Notes: a model not told the origin generated them from the letters alone. 64,000 nucleotides of DNA from JANNWF01 sp038205755 (GCA_038205755.1 JBBRBN010000008.1:1-64000); one strand, 5' to 3'. Positions 1 through 8,591 are shown, counted from the first letter of the stretch. A program made the numbers and translations.

Positions 1-1
1 T

Positions 2-180
2 CCAGTGCGCGCCGCGATGGTCGATGCGCCAAATCGCTACCGATGGTCGAGTGTGCACGGCAACCTCGGATCGCTCGTTGATCCGGTGCTGACCCAAATC
101 TCACTTTGTCGGTACCCGGACAGCTGGCGGAGGAATGGGCAGTCCCCGCGCTATGATCGCCAACGCACTGACGCGGTCAG
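2..180 (+). pseudogene. Decayed 3' end of a REP-associated tyrosine transposase (RAYT, IS200-like Y1 family)
   Basis: Read from base 2, the sequence encodes PVRAAMVDAP, then RYRWSSVHGNLG and DPVLT. This matches the C-terminal block of RAYT transposases, which typically read NPVRA...M/LV...Y.WSS......DP.LT. The match in the first frame ends near base 105. A plausible continuation (AMIANALT) appears in another frame near 155-180, so the gene looks frameshifted as well as cut by the window edge. No catalytic Tyr or HUH motif is inside the window. RAYTs are single-copy transposases that mobilise REP/REPIN hairpins, and half of such a repeat lies 75 bases downstream. Family identification is from memory of the motif. 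An intact gene extending to the left with a divergent tail is the alternative. Confidence 0.6.
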
Positions 181-253
181 GAGTACTGCGCACAGTGCGC
201 GTTACCTCCAAGGCGAGGGACGAAGGGCGAGCCATCACGGCGAACTTTCGTCC

Positions 254-308
254 CTAACCCGCATACTCCAGGTTCTCACACGCCCTCGCTTGTCTCTTGT
301 CCGCACAC
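254..308 (+). repeat. Half copy (left arm only) of the 170-bp interspersed repeat
   Basis: From the block ctaacccgcat through the stretch ending cttgtccgcaca, this matches the left arm of the repeat found in full at 36123, 49340 (inverted) and 57931. Similarity stops at the cgcaca that begins the inner stem of the full copies. The remaining sequence supplies the ribosome-binding region of the histidine kinase gene starting at 318. The fragment is therefore truncated and sits in the kinase leader. Confidence 0.8.
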
Positions 309-317
309 GGAGCTTCG

Positions 318-2027
318 ATGTCCGAATCAGCATCAGGATCCGCCTCGGCGACCGTCAGCGGAATCGCGTGCGGCCAGCAGGAGGTTCAGCACCAGCGCGC
401 CCTGCTCAAGGCCGGAGCGCTGCAGAACGCCATCTTCACCAGCGCCAACTTCTCAATCATCGCCACCGATGAAAAGGGCATCATCCAGCTGTTCAACTCG
501 GGCGCCGAGCGCATGCTGGGCTACCAGGCTGCCGAGGTGGTCAATCAGATCAACCCCAGCGACATCCATGATCCCACCGAGGTGCTGGCGCGCGCCCAGG
601 CGCTCAGCCTGGAGCTTGGCACTACCATCACGCCGGGCTTCGAGGCGCTGGCGTTCAAGGCCTCACGCGGCATCGAGGACGTCTACGAGCTGACCTACAT
701 CTGTAAGGACGGCAGCCGCTTCCCGGCGATCGTTTCGATCACCGCTCTGCGGGACGACCACGATGAAATCATCGGCTACCTGCTGATAGGCACCGACAAC
801 TCGGTCCGCAAGCGATTCGAGCTGGACCTGCAGAAAGCCCTGCTGGCGGCGGAGAAAGCCAACCAGGCCAAGTCTGACTTCCTGTCCAGCATGAGCCACG
901 AGTTGCGCACCCCGTTGAGCGCAATCCTTGGCTTCGCCCAGCTGATCGAATCGGGTTCGCCGCTGCCAACGCCGGCGCAGGGTCGCGGGATCGAGCAGAT
1001 CCTCAAGGCGGGCTGGTATCTGCTGGAGCTGATCAACGAGATCCTTGACCTGGCGCAGATCGAGTCCGGCCATCTGTCCCTGTCGATCGAAGCCGTCTCG
1101 CTGGGCGAGGTGCTGGACGAATGCCGCACCATGATCGGGCCGCAGGCCCAGCAGCGCGGCATCAGCCTCAGCTTTCCCCAGTTCGACGAGCCATGCACAG
1201 TGAACGCTGATCGCGTGCGCATCAAGCAGGTGTTGATCAATCTGCTGTCCAACGCGATCAAATACAACCGGATTGACGGTCAGGTCGAGGTTGCCTGCAC
1301 CGCGAACCAGACGGGTCGAGTCCGGATTCAGGTCAGGGACAGCGGCATGGGACTGGCTGCCGACAAGCTGGCGCAGCTGTTCCAGCCGTTCAATCGTCTG
1401 GGCCAGGAGGCCAGTGCCGAAGAGGGCACCGGCATCGGCCTGGTCATGGCCAAGCGCCTGATCGAGCTGATGGGCGGCGCCATCGGCGTGCAGAGCGTGG
1501 TCGGCAAGGGCAGCATTTTCTGGATGGATATGCTGCTTGCGACAGCTCCCCTTCTCCACGCGGCGCTACCCGAAGCAATCACCGCCGAAGCTCAAGCGGC
1601 GGACACTGCAGGCGCTGCCCGTACCCTGCTGTATGTCGAGGACAATCCAGCCAATCTCATGCTGGTGGAAGACCTGATCAAACGCCGTTCTGACCTGCGC
1701 CTGCTCAGCGCTCGCGATGGGCATGCCGGCATCGTCATCGCTCGACAAGCGCAGCCCGACGTAATCCTGATGGACATCAACCTGCCCGGTATCAGCGGGA
1801 TCAAGGCACTCCAGCTGCTCGGCAGCGATCCGACCACTGCGCACATTCCGGTAATCGCAGTGAGCGCCAACGCCATGCCGCGCGACATCCGCAGGGGGAT
1901 GGACGCCGGCTTCTTCCGCTATCTCACCAAACCCATCAAGGTGGCCGAATTCATGGATACCCTCGACAGCGCGCTGCGATTTGCCGAAACCGGCATCAAC
2001 GCGCCGATAGCGGAGAGCGACGCATGA
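318..2027 (+). CDS. Soluble PAS-domain hybrid sensor histidine kinase with C-terminal receiver
   Basis: About 569 residues. A PAS sensor (about residues 40-165) is followed by a HisKA domain with the phospho-acceptor His near residue 194 in SMSHELRTP, then an HATPase domain with N-box NLLSNAIKY and G-box EGTGIGL. A receiver domain follows, with its phosphorylatable Asp near residue 486 in VILMDINLPG. No signal peptide or membrane helix is visible, so it probably senses a cytoplasmic signal. I prefer the ATG at 318, which has GGAG 5 bases upstream, over the in-frame TTG at 297. The stop overlaps the next gene by 4 bases (ATGA), so the two are probably translationally coupled. The ligand of the PAS domain cannot be told from sequence. 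Confidence 0.93.
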   Translation: MSESASGSASATVSGIACGQQEVQHQRALLKAGALQNAIFTSANFSIIATDEKGIIQLFNSGAERMLGYQAAEVVNQINPSDIHDPTEVLARAQALSLELGTTITPGFEALAFKASRGIEDVYELTYICKDGSRFPAIVSITALRDDHDEIIGYLLIGTDNSVRKRFELDLQKALLAAEKANQAKSDFLSSMSHELRTPLSAILGFAQLIESGSPLPTPAQGRGIEQILKAGWYLLELINEILDLAQIESGHLSLSIEAVSLGEVLDECRTMIGPQAQQRGISLSFPQFDEPCTVNADRVRIKQVLINLLSNAIKYNRIDGQVEVACTANQTGRVRIQVRDSGMGLAADKLAQLFQPFNRLGQEASAEEGTGIGLVMAKRLIELMGGAIGVQSVVGKGSIFWMDMLLATAPLLHAALPEAITAEAQAADTAGAARTLLYVEDNPANLMLVEDLIKRRSDLRLLSARDGHAGIVIARQAQPDVILMDINLPGISGIKALQLLGSDPTTAHIPVIAVSANAMPRDIRRGMDAGFFRYLTKPIKVAEFMDTLDSALRFAETGINAPIAESDA

Positions 2028-2860
2028 TCCTCAGTAAGGCCGAGATACTGGCCGCCCGCATCCTGATCGTCGACGACCAGGAAGCCAACGTACTGCTGCT
2101 TGAGCAGCTCCTGCGCGACGCGGGCTACAGCGGCGTCAGCAGCACCCGCGATCCGGGCGAAGTCTGCAGTCTGCATCGGCACAACCGGTATGACTTGATC
2201 CTGCTCGATCTGCAGATGCCGCGCGTGGATGGATTCGAGGTGATGGCGGGGCTGAGCGCAGACGCTAGCGATCCCTACCTGCCGGTGATCGTTCTGACCG
2301 CCCAGCCTGGTCACAAGTTGCGCGCATTGCAGGCCGGCGCGAAAGACTTTGTCAGCAAACCATTCGACCTCGTCGAGGTCACGACGCGCATCCACAACAT
2401 GCTGGAGGTACGCCTGCTGTACCGCAAGCTCGAAGCGCACCAGGCCGTGCTGGAGCAGTTGGTGGAGGAGCGAACCGCGCAGCTGCGGGAGAGCGAGGCG
2501 CGTTACCGAAGCCTGACCGAGCTGGCCTCGGACTGGTACTGGGAGCAGGACGAAGAGGGCCACTTCACGCGCGCCTCCGGACCGGTGCTGGAAATGCTGG
2601 GGATACAAGTCGAGCCCTTGGTCGGCGAACAGCGCGACGAGGACACCGCGGGCTGGGACGAAACCGAGCGGGCCCACCTGCGCGCCACCATCGAGGCGCG
2701 CCAGCCCTTTCTGGACTTTGTCTTCAGCCGCACGCTCGCGAACGGTTCGCGGCAACGCTACCGGGTGAGCGGCGAGCCGATGTTCAGCCAATCCTGCCGC
2801 TATCGGGGCTATCGAGGCATTGGCGTGCAAATATCCGAGGCTGACGCCGCACATGGCTAG
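2024..2860 (+). CDS. Response regulator with REC and PAS domains, no DNA-binding output
   Basis: 278 residues. The N-terminal receiver (about 10-125) has the acidic pair DD near residue 17, the phosphorylatable Asp62 in LILLDLQMP, and the conserved Lys in VSKPFD. A short coiled-coil linker (about 127-155, LEQLVEERTAQL) leads to a PAS domain (about 158-272). There is no HTH, GGDEF, EAL or kinase domain, so output must be through protein contact, perhaps with the upstream kinase or the downstream Crp/Fnr factor. It is the natural phosphorelay partner of the hybrid kinase by 4-base overlap. Its stop overlaps the start of the next gene by 8 bases. Confidence 0.9.
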   Translation: MILSKAEILAARILIVDDQEANVLLLEQLLRDAGYSGVSSTRDPGEVCSLHRHNRYDLILLDLQMPRVDGFEVMAGLSADASDPYLPVIVLTAQPGHKLRALQAGAKDFVSKPFDLVEVTTRIHNMLEVRLLYRKLEAHQAVLEQLVEERTAQLRESEARYRSLTELASDWYWEQDEEGHFTRASGPVLEMLGIQVEPLVGEQRDEDTAGWDETERAHLRATIEARQPFLDFVFSRTLANGSRQRYRVSGEPMFSQSCRYRGYRGIGVQISEADAAHG

Positions 2861-3629
2861 CCCGGCCAGAAACCAACTGCTTGATGCACTGCCGCCGGCC
2901 GAGTTCGAGCGCCTGCGCCCGCACCTCGAGCTGATTGCGCAGCCCCTCGGGCAAGTGATTTACGAGCCTGGCACACACCTGCAGCACGCCTTGTTTCCGA
3001 CCACCTGCATTCTTTCCCTGCATTACGTCATGGCTTCCGGGGCATCGGCCGAAACCACCGGAATCGGCAATGAGGGCATGGTGGGCGTCGCGCTGGTCAT
3101 GGGCGGCGAGACCACCTCCAGCTCATGCATGGTGCAAGCCGCAGGCCACGCCTGGCGACTTGACCGCGCCGTACTGCAGCGGGAGTTCCTGCGCGGCGGC
3201 CTGGTCCGTGGCCTGCTGCTGCGCTACATCCAAGCCTTGATGAACCAGACAATGCTGACCGCCGCCTGCAACCGTCATCACAGCGTCGACCAGCAGCTTT
3301 GCCGCCTGCTGCTGCTGGCGGCTGACCGGGTGTCCGCACGCCAGCTTGCGTTGACTCAGGAACTGGTCGCAAGCATGCTTGGCGTAGGGCGCGAAGGCAT
3401 TACGCTGGCCGCCGGCAAGCTTCACAGTGCCGGCTTCATCAGCTATCGCCGCGGCCACATCACCGTGCTTGATCGCAAGGGCCTGGAGTCGCGCGTCTGC
3501 GAGTGCTACGCGTTGGAAAAGCGCGAGCAGGCAAGGCTGCTGACAGGCGAGCCCTATCTGCCGGGCGGGGGCGACAGCGAGCCTGCACCCACCGGCCGCT
3601 GGCCGCCGGCCGCCGCCACTTCGCACTGA
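2853..3629 (+). CDS. Crp/Fnr family transcriptional regulator
   Basis: 258 residues. A cyclic-nucleotide-binding-like beta-barrel (about residues 15-130) is followed by a dimerisation helix and a winged HTH (about 150-215), where LALTQELVASMLGVGREGITLAAGKL looks like the recognition region. There is no N-terminal Cys cluster of the Fnr type and no clear cAMP-binding signature, so its effector is unknown. The ATG at 2853 overlaps the stop of the response regulator by 8 bases, and a GAGG lies about 12 bases upstream. A longer start at 2820 is possible but lies inside the regulator. The third place in the operon suggests it is the transcriptional output of this signalling unit, which is an inference. 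Confidence 0.88.
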   Translation: MASPARNQLLDALPPAEFERLRPHLELIAQPLGQVIYEPGTHLQHALFPTTCILSLHYVMASGASAETTGIGNEGMVGVALVMGGETTSSSCMVQAAGHAWRLDRAVLQREFLRGGLVRGLLLRYIQALMNQTMLTAACNRHHSVDQQLCRLLLLAADRVSARQLALTQELVASMLGVGREGITLAAGKLHSAGFISYRRGHITVLDRKGLESRVCECYALEKREQARLLTGEPYLPGGGDSEPAPTGRWPPAAATSH

Positions 3630-3805
3630 GCGAGTCTCGCGATACCGGACCTGAGCCACGCGGAAGCTGCTTGACGCGGCATTCAGCAGCGCCGCGACTC
3701 AGGCCGCAGCCAGCAACCAGCAATCGCTAGTGCCGGCCGGCCCCGGCGCGCCGCTGCCTCTACTTCGGAGCCCCGGCCCACCGCGACCCCTACCATGGAC
3801 CAGCT

Positions 3806-4270
3806 TTGCGTTGCCCCCTGCGGCACCTCACCGACGCCGATCGCCAACTGCTGCGCGAGACCATCGAAGCACAGTCGGCATGCCTCATTCTGGTGACCCG
3901 TGGAGCCGACACCATGGTGGAAACCGCACGCGTGCTCGCCGCGATTCCCAACCAGACCCTCGTGCTGACCGGCGCGCTGAACCCCGCGCGCTTTCGCGGA
4001 TCCGACGCAGAGTTCAACATCGGCTGCGCAGTGGGCGCCGTGCGACGCCGGCCAGCGGGCGTCTACATCGCCATGAACGGGCGCATCGGGGACCCCGCCG
4101 CCGTGCGCAAGAACGTCGCCGCCAATCGATTTGAAGCCATCGACTGGTTTCCGTCAGCAAGAGCTGCGCTTGTGCGGATGGACGAAATCAGGAAGTGGAA
4201 AGCCAGCCTGAAGCTCGCCAAGGACGTCCTTGGATGCGCAGATGTGCAGTCGCCCCCAGCGGGATTCTGA
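3806..4270 (+). pseudogene. 5'-truncated asparaginase-domain protein
   Basis: From about 3827 the frame reads LTDADRQLLRETIEAQ, then a segment ending DTMVETARVLAAIPN, TGALNPARFRGSDAEFNIGCAVGAV and YIAMNGRI. This is the body of the short (about 160-residue) asparaginase-domain proteins common in gammaproteobacteria. The roughly 50 N-terminal residues carrying the TGGT nucleophile motif are absent in all frames upstream. The usual THGTDTM motif reads TRGADTM, and the usual Trp in NGRIWDP is Gly. Loss of one catalytic motif and changes in the second indicate a dead remnant. The upstream 3630-3805 segment shows no recognisable coding match. Confidence 0.7.
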
Positions 4271-4519
4271 TTGGCAGATATCCGGCAGATGCCGCGGTTC
4301 GCAGAAGCTGAGGTGGAGCCGCCATCAGGCAGCTGCGGGAAAATCGGGGTGTTTCAGAGACTTGAAATGCAACGTTTCTAGACCTGACCCCGCGCCCTGC
4401 GCGCCCGCTCTAGCCCAGCGCAGAGCGTGTCCTGAGAAAGGGACGATCGCGGCAAGCGTGGAAGTTCGACCCGTGAGCGGTGAAACCGCGATGCCCGCGA
4501 CCCTTGACCGCTGCGAGGC
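4271..4519. other. Intergenic stretch between asparaginase relic and minus-strand gene, no feature recognised
   Basis: About 250 bases with short overlapping frames but no protein I recognise. No hairpin followed by a U-tract is visible for either flanking gene. Confidence 0.4.
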
Positions 4520-5530
4520 TCAACCAGCGCCAGCTGGCGGGTTCAGCCTGCGCTTCAACGCCTCAAGGTAGCGCTGCATTAGCTCGTATTGCTGACCTGT
4601 TAACACGCGCTCACGCATATACCTGCGCATGTCGAGACCGATCGCACAGTCAGCTTCATAGAGGCAGCGAGTCAGCAGCTCTGGATGGTTTCCGCCACAG
4701 GGCGCGCCCAATTCGCACGCATACCAGCGAGCGGCGGACGAGCGAATGCTCGCAATCTCGACACGCGTGAGGCCACGCCCGGAAAAAACTTCCATATCTA
4801 CTTGCCTCGCAAAAGGACCATCCACCTGCGCGAGTGCGGCAAGCGCCCGCTCAACCATCCATGTGTCATTGGTGTCTTCGAGCAGTGATAAGAGCTCGCG
4901 CTCTCCCTCGCCTTCGAAGAATCGCTCAGCACGAGCGACTGGATCTCCATCCTTAAATGCCTGATCGAGCGCCTCAGTGATGTCTTGATAGAGATCCATG
5001 CCTTCTCCAGGCGCGTACGGACGATCACAAAAACGCAGTAGCGTGTCGTGTGCAAACTGCCGAGCCGCCCGTTCTGCCGTTCCCGCCTCCGAGCGTTCAA
5101 CGGCCATCATGGGGCGGTTTTCTGGTCGCTCCTCGTAGAAAGGACGACACCTGAGATGCAAAGCTCGCAAGGCGACCAACGCCGCCGTTTCTCCCGAATC
5201 CAAACGGAGGAGCAGCTCGTCTTCGACGGCGCGGGCGTTCTCTCTACCATCGATCAGCGCCATAGTAGAGAGTGCCGCAACTGCGGACGCGTGGTTAACG
5301 CCAGACTTCAATCCCGTTGCCGCTATTACGCTCGACTGCCCCTCATCGGTCAGGACTGCCGGCGAAACCGCACCTTCGACCCCCGGCACTTTCGAACCGT
5401 AGGCTCCGACGTACACCCACGCCCATGCAGCAAGACCAGCGGCAACTAGCAGCGCGAGGAGCTTCTGGTGCTTTTGTTGATTGGGTGCGCCGTTACCCAC
5501 AGTTCGGGGCCGCCTGCTCGTCAAAACCAT
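4520..5530 (-). CDS. Unknown single-pass membrane-anchored protein
   Basis: 336 residues, not recognised. A basic N-terminus is followed by one hydrophobic segment (about 24-45, LLALLVAAGLAAWAWVYVGAY), predicting a bitopic protein with a large periplasmic domain. That domain is helical and Ala/Leu/Glu-rich, and contains scattered Cys residues (RCRP, RFCD, YACELGAPC, TRCLYEADC) that could form disulphides. The start overlaps the 3' end of the gene at 5493-5963 by 38 bases on the same strand, so the two are likely co-translated. The composition looks native to the genome. Function cannot be assigned. Confidence 0.65.
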   Translation of the reverse strand: MVLTSRRPRTVGNGAPNQQKHQKLLALLVAAGLAAWAWVYVGAYGSKVPGVEGAVSPAVLTDEGQSSVIAATGLKSGVNHASAVAALSTMALIDGRENARAVEDELLLRLDSGETAALVALRALHLRCRPFYEERPENRPMMAVERSEAGTAERAARQFAHDTLLRFCDRPYAPGEGMDLYQDITEALDQAFKDGDPVARAERFFEGEGERELLSLLEDTNDTWMVERALAALAQVDGPFARQVDMEVFSGRGLTRVEIASIRSSAARWYACELGAPCGGNHPELLTRCLYEADCAIGLDMRRYMRERVLTGQQYELMQRYLEALKRRLNPPAGAG

Positions 5531-5963
5531 GCGTGCCGTTTAGCCCGGAGTCTGTCCGTCGATATTCCCCTTGGGAACCGTTGCTGAACGAAATAGTTAG
5601 TATCGCGCCACCGTTTGCACGGTTTGCGTTGTCCGCACGTTCAACCATAATCTGGCGGAACATCCCATAGCCTGCATATCTGGCGTAAAGCTGATCGCGA
5701 TAGAAACTGAACACTGCGCTTTCGCGACCAATTTCACCCAGCTCACCTTCGGGCCGACTCTCCTCTGGGTCAACGAGGGATATTTCGCCTGGCAGCGGCG
5801 CTGTGACGGTGCCAGGTCCGAACAACCCAAAGCATGCGTGGCCGGTACAAAGCTCATCTTCATTAATGTGAACCGCTGTCACATGGACCGTTGGCAGTTG
5901 CGGGTCGTCAGCGGGAGTGTTGTCTGCGTTGAGCAGCGGCGTCAAGGTAATACACGCTGCCAT
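5493..5963 (-). CDS. Unknown small protein, upstream partner of the 4520 gene
   Basis: 156 residues from the ATG at 5963 (MAACITLTPLL). A longer frame to 6101 reads low-complexity Arg/Thr-rich sequence and is less likely. There is no clear signal peptide or membrane helix. It contains a Cys pair in CTGHACFGLFG and a Gly/Ser-rich tail (GGAILTISFSNGSQGEYRR). Its 3' end overlaps the start of the membrane-anchored gene downstream by 38 bases, which suggests a functional pair. The sequence upstream (5964-6240) has several short direct repeats. No family recognised. Confidence 0.5.
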   Translation of the reverse strand: MAACITLTPLLNADNTPADDPQLPTVHVTAVHINEDELCTGHACFGLFGPGTVTAPLPGEISLVDPEESRPEGELGEIGRESAVFSFYRDQLYARYAGYGMFRQIMVERADNANRANGGAILTISFSNGSQGEYRRTDSGLNGTHGFDEQAAPNCG

Positions 5964-6017
5964 CCGCTCGTTCCTTGCCGATCTTGAATCAACAACGAAC
6001 GTGTAACGAACGGGGGC

Positions 6018-6071
6018 GTTCGCGTGTGAATGTTCGCGTGTGCGTGCTTTGGGTGTCCTCGTTCGCGTGTG
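6018..6071. repeat. Three direct copies of an 11-bp GT-rich unit
   Basis: The unit gttcgcgtgtg occurs at 6018, 6032 and 6061, with unequal spacing. It lies in the 5964-6302 gap upstream of the 5493 gene. Nothing else is recognised in this gap except the terminator at 6243. Confidence 0.6.
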
Positions 6072-6242
6072 TTTCCGATCCGGGCTGATCCATCCGGCCA
6101 AGAACGGAGTCCGCGTGAGTTCCTGCCAAGACCGCTTCCGGTCGAATTGGCCGCTGGAGTCGTGCTCAGGACTAGCGGCCCTGATCGGTGGCGCCGTCCG
6201 ACGTCGCCCTCCGTGGACGGCGCTGCAAAGGGATTACTGACC

Positions 6243-6274
6243 AGAAAACGAAAACCCCGGCCTGAGCCGGGGTT
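6243..6274 (-). terminator. Intrinsic terminator of the S1 protease gene
   Basis: On the minus strand a perfect 9-bp stem, aaccccggc with gccggggtt and a 4-base loop (6253-6274), is followed by a T-rich run (ttttcgtttt). It lies about 30 bases past the stop at 6303. Confidence 0.9.
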
Positions 6275-6302
6275 CGCTGCAACATTTATTTCACTGAACC
6301 GA

Positions 6303-8591
6303 TCAGAACACCAGCGACCAGGTGTCGAGGGTCCCGGTGTCGCCGTTAGCGTTGTCATTGACGCGCAGCTTCCACGAGCCGTTCAGTGCCTCGCTGGACA
6401 GGTTCACCGTGAACTCGGTGATGATGTTGTCGGCGCTGCCACCGGTGCGGTTGTGCAGGACATAGACGCTGCCGTCGGGTGCCACCAGATCGACCTTCAG
6501 GTCACCCCTGTAGGTGTGCAGGATGCGGACGTCGACCTTGCTGGTGGATGGCGCATTGCCGGTGCGACCCGATACCGCAATCGGCGACTCGATGGTCGCC
6601 TTGTCGCGAATCGCGAAGTCGGTGCCGTTGGTGTACGTCTGCACGCCACCACCGGTGCTGCCGGCCGTGTAGTTGCCCACCAGGCTGACGCCCGAGAAGG
6701 TGCTGTAGGCCTTCACGCGGACGTGGTAGGTACCCGCCGACGGCGTTGCTATTGTGCAGGTCTCGGCATTTCCGCCCAGGTACGGCCGGCAGTCATACAC
6801 CGTGTCGGTGGGGGCACTGCCGAAGCGGACATACAGATCCGCATCGCCGGTACCACCGGACATGGTGAAGGTCAGGTTGGTCGAACCTGCCGGCACCGCC
6901 AGCGTGTAGTTCAGCGCGTTGCCGGCGGTTGCCGCCAGACCCGTCACCGCCACGCCTTTGGTCAACGTGCCGCCGGTGGGCGGAGGCGTGGTCGCGGTGA
7001 CCGTCACCGACTTGCTGGTCGCGTTGGTGGCAGCGCCGTTGTCGGTCACGGTCAGGGTGACGGTGTAGGTGCCCGCGGCCGAGTAGGTCTTGCTCGGATT
7101 GGTCGCAGTCGAGGTCGTGCCGTCGCCGAAGTTCCAGCTGCGCGAGGCGATGCTGCCGTCACTGTCGGTAGAGCTGTCGCTGAACGACGCCGTCAGGCCG
7201 CTGACCGTGAAGCTGTAGTTGGCGGTCGGCGCGACGTTGCCGCTGCCGCCGGAGCGATAGCCATTGAGTGTCGTCGCGCTGCTGCTCGGAGCCAGATGGG
7301 TATTCAGCCGCGTCGCGTCGGTGCCAGCACCGCTCCACGACACCGACAGCCGACCGTAATAGTCCGACAGGTTATTGCCGCAGGCCGCCGAGCCGCCGTG
7401 CAGCTGGCCGACCAGGCGCTTGCTCTGGTTCCACAGGCCGGAGCCGGACGAGCCGCCTTCGGTGGTGCCCTGGTCCCAATCGACCACGCGCCAGTGCGTG
7501 GTACCGGTGCCGCCGCCATAGGCTGATACCTGCAGCGCCTGGTCTTCGATCGCAATGCGCTTCTCATGTCCAGCCGGGTGATGGATGCCGGCCGCCGAGG
7601 TCGGCGTGGTGCCGGTCACATCCCAACCCGAGAAGTATGGATTGGCCGCCGCCGGCACATTGGCATTGAGCCGCAGCAGCGCAAAGTCGCTGGCGGCGTT
7701 GGTGGCAATCAGGGTGGTGCCGGACTGGCTGTGCGTCGCGATGGTTTTGGACAGCGGCGAGCCGCTGGCGCTGGAGCCCGGCGTGCGGCAGGTCGCGCTC
7801 TGGTAGTTCCAGTAGACGACGATGGTGCCGGCGACCGTGGCGGTGCTGACGCAGTGGTTGGCCGTAAGGAAATACGGCGTGGTGGTCAGCGCGGTGTTGC
7901 CAACGAGCGTGCCGGTGCAGACATACGAGCTGCTGCCCTGGCTGAAGGTGTAGTGGCCCACCGCGTCGATCTGGTCACGCCAGGTGTCGCCGGCCGGACA
8001 GACAGTGTCGACATTGCAGGAGCCGGACTTCTCCAGCCCGCCTGCCGCTTCGAACAGACCCCGATAGCCGTGAGTGACGCTGGACAGTTCAAGCACCAGC
8101 TTGTCGCGCAAGGCGGCGGGAACGGTGACCTCAAGCGTGGCCTTTTCGCCAAGCACGTAGGGCGACCAGAATTCGCCATTGCCGGACAGGGCGTCGGCGC
8201 TGATGCTGCGCGCGTTGCCCTTGCCGACACCGCGGATGACCAGCGCAGCGCCGGTTGGCAGCTGCAGCTTGCTGAAATGAAAGTCGAGGGTCAGCGCGCC
8301 GGGCGAGGCGATCTCGCGCGACCAGCGCAGCGAGCCGTCCTTCTGGGTAACCCAGCTGCCGCCGGCGGCGCTGTTGGCGTCGACGCGCAGCGACTCGACC
8401 GGCACCTGGATACCGTAGCGGTACGCGCCGCCGATCGACTTGCTGTCCTCGAGCTGCAGCTTGGACAGGTCAGGTGATGGCAACAGCAGCACGTCGGAGT
8501 CGGCCGCGATGGCCAACGGTGAAGCGAAAAGTGCGGCGCCGGTCAACGCGCAGCCGATCATCGCCGTGAGGCGACGGATTGAGTAACCCAT
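6303..8591 (-). CDS. Secreted S1 serine protease, lysyl-endopeptidase-like, with PKD, PPC and P domains
   Basis: 762 residues from the ATG at 8591, which has AGAGGAG about 8 bases upstream. A signal peptide (cut near ASPLAIAA) and a pro-region precede the trypsin-fold domain. The catalytic triad is visible as His about 246 (LTANHC), Asp about 302 (SDFALL) and Ser about 382 (GGSSGSG). These motifs resemble lysyl endopeptidase (Lys-C) of Lysobacter and Achromobacter. Then come a PKD domain (about 450-535, with NFGDGTTS), a PPC domain (about 545-640) and a C-terminal P/homo-B domain (about 650-762). The last two closely match the tail of the neighbouring S8 protease. It is probably exported by Sec and then type II secretion, with the C-terminal domains aiding folding, secretion or substrate binding. 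A terminator lies directly upstream of its RBS. Confidence 0.92.
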   Translation of the reverse strand: MGYSIRRLTAMIGCALTGAALFASPLAIAADSDVLLLPSPDLSKLQLEDSKSIGGAYRYGIQVPVESLRVDANSAAGGSWVTQKDGSLRWSREIASPGALTLDFHFSKLQLPTGAALVIRGVGKGNARSISADALSGNGEFWSPYVLGEKATLEVTVPAALRDKLVLELSSVTHGYRGLFEAAGGLEKSGSCNVDTVCPAGDTWRDQIDAVGHYTFSQGSSSYVCTGTLVGNTALTTTPYFLTANHCVSTATVAGTIVVYWNYQSATCRTPGSSASGSPLSKTIATHSQSGTTLIATNAASDFALLRLNANVPAAANPYFSGWDVTGTTPTSAAGIHHPAGHEKRIAIEDQALQVSAYGGGTGTTHWRVVDWDQGTTEGGSSGSGLWNQSKRLVGQLHGGSAACGNNLSDYYGRLSVSWSGAGTDATRLNTHLAPSSSATTLNGYRSGGSGNVAPTANYSFTVSGLTASFSDSSTDSDGSIASRSWNFGDGTTSTATNPSKTYSAAGTYTVTLTVTDNGAATNATSKSVTVTATTPPPTGGTLTKGVAVTGLAATAGNALNYTLAVPAGSTNLTFTMSGGTGDADLYVRFGSAPTDTVYDCRPYLGGNAETCTIATPSAGTYHVRVKAYSTFSGVSLVGNYTAGSTGGGVQTYTNGTDFAIRDKATIESPIAVSGRTGNAPSTSKVDVRILHTYRGDLKVDLVAPDGSVYVLHNRTGGSADNIITEFTVNLSSEALNGSWKLRVNDNANGDTGTLDTWSLVF

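Noticed and set aside
6040..6240. 66-residue plus-strand frame in the 5964-6302 gap
   Set aside because: No Shine-Dalgarno, no homology and Arg-rich composition from GC bias. The stop codon lies next to the protease terminator.
6030..8477. Long plus-strand frames opposite the S1 protease gene
   Set aside because: These are shadow frames of a GC-rich gene. The minus strand has a signal peptide, catalytic triad and known domains.
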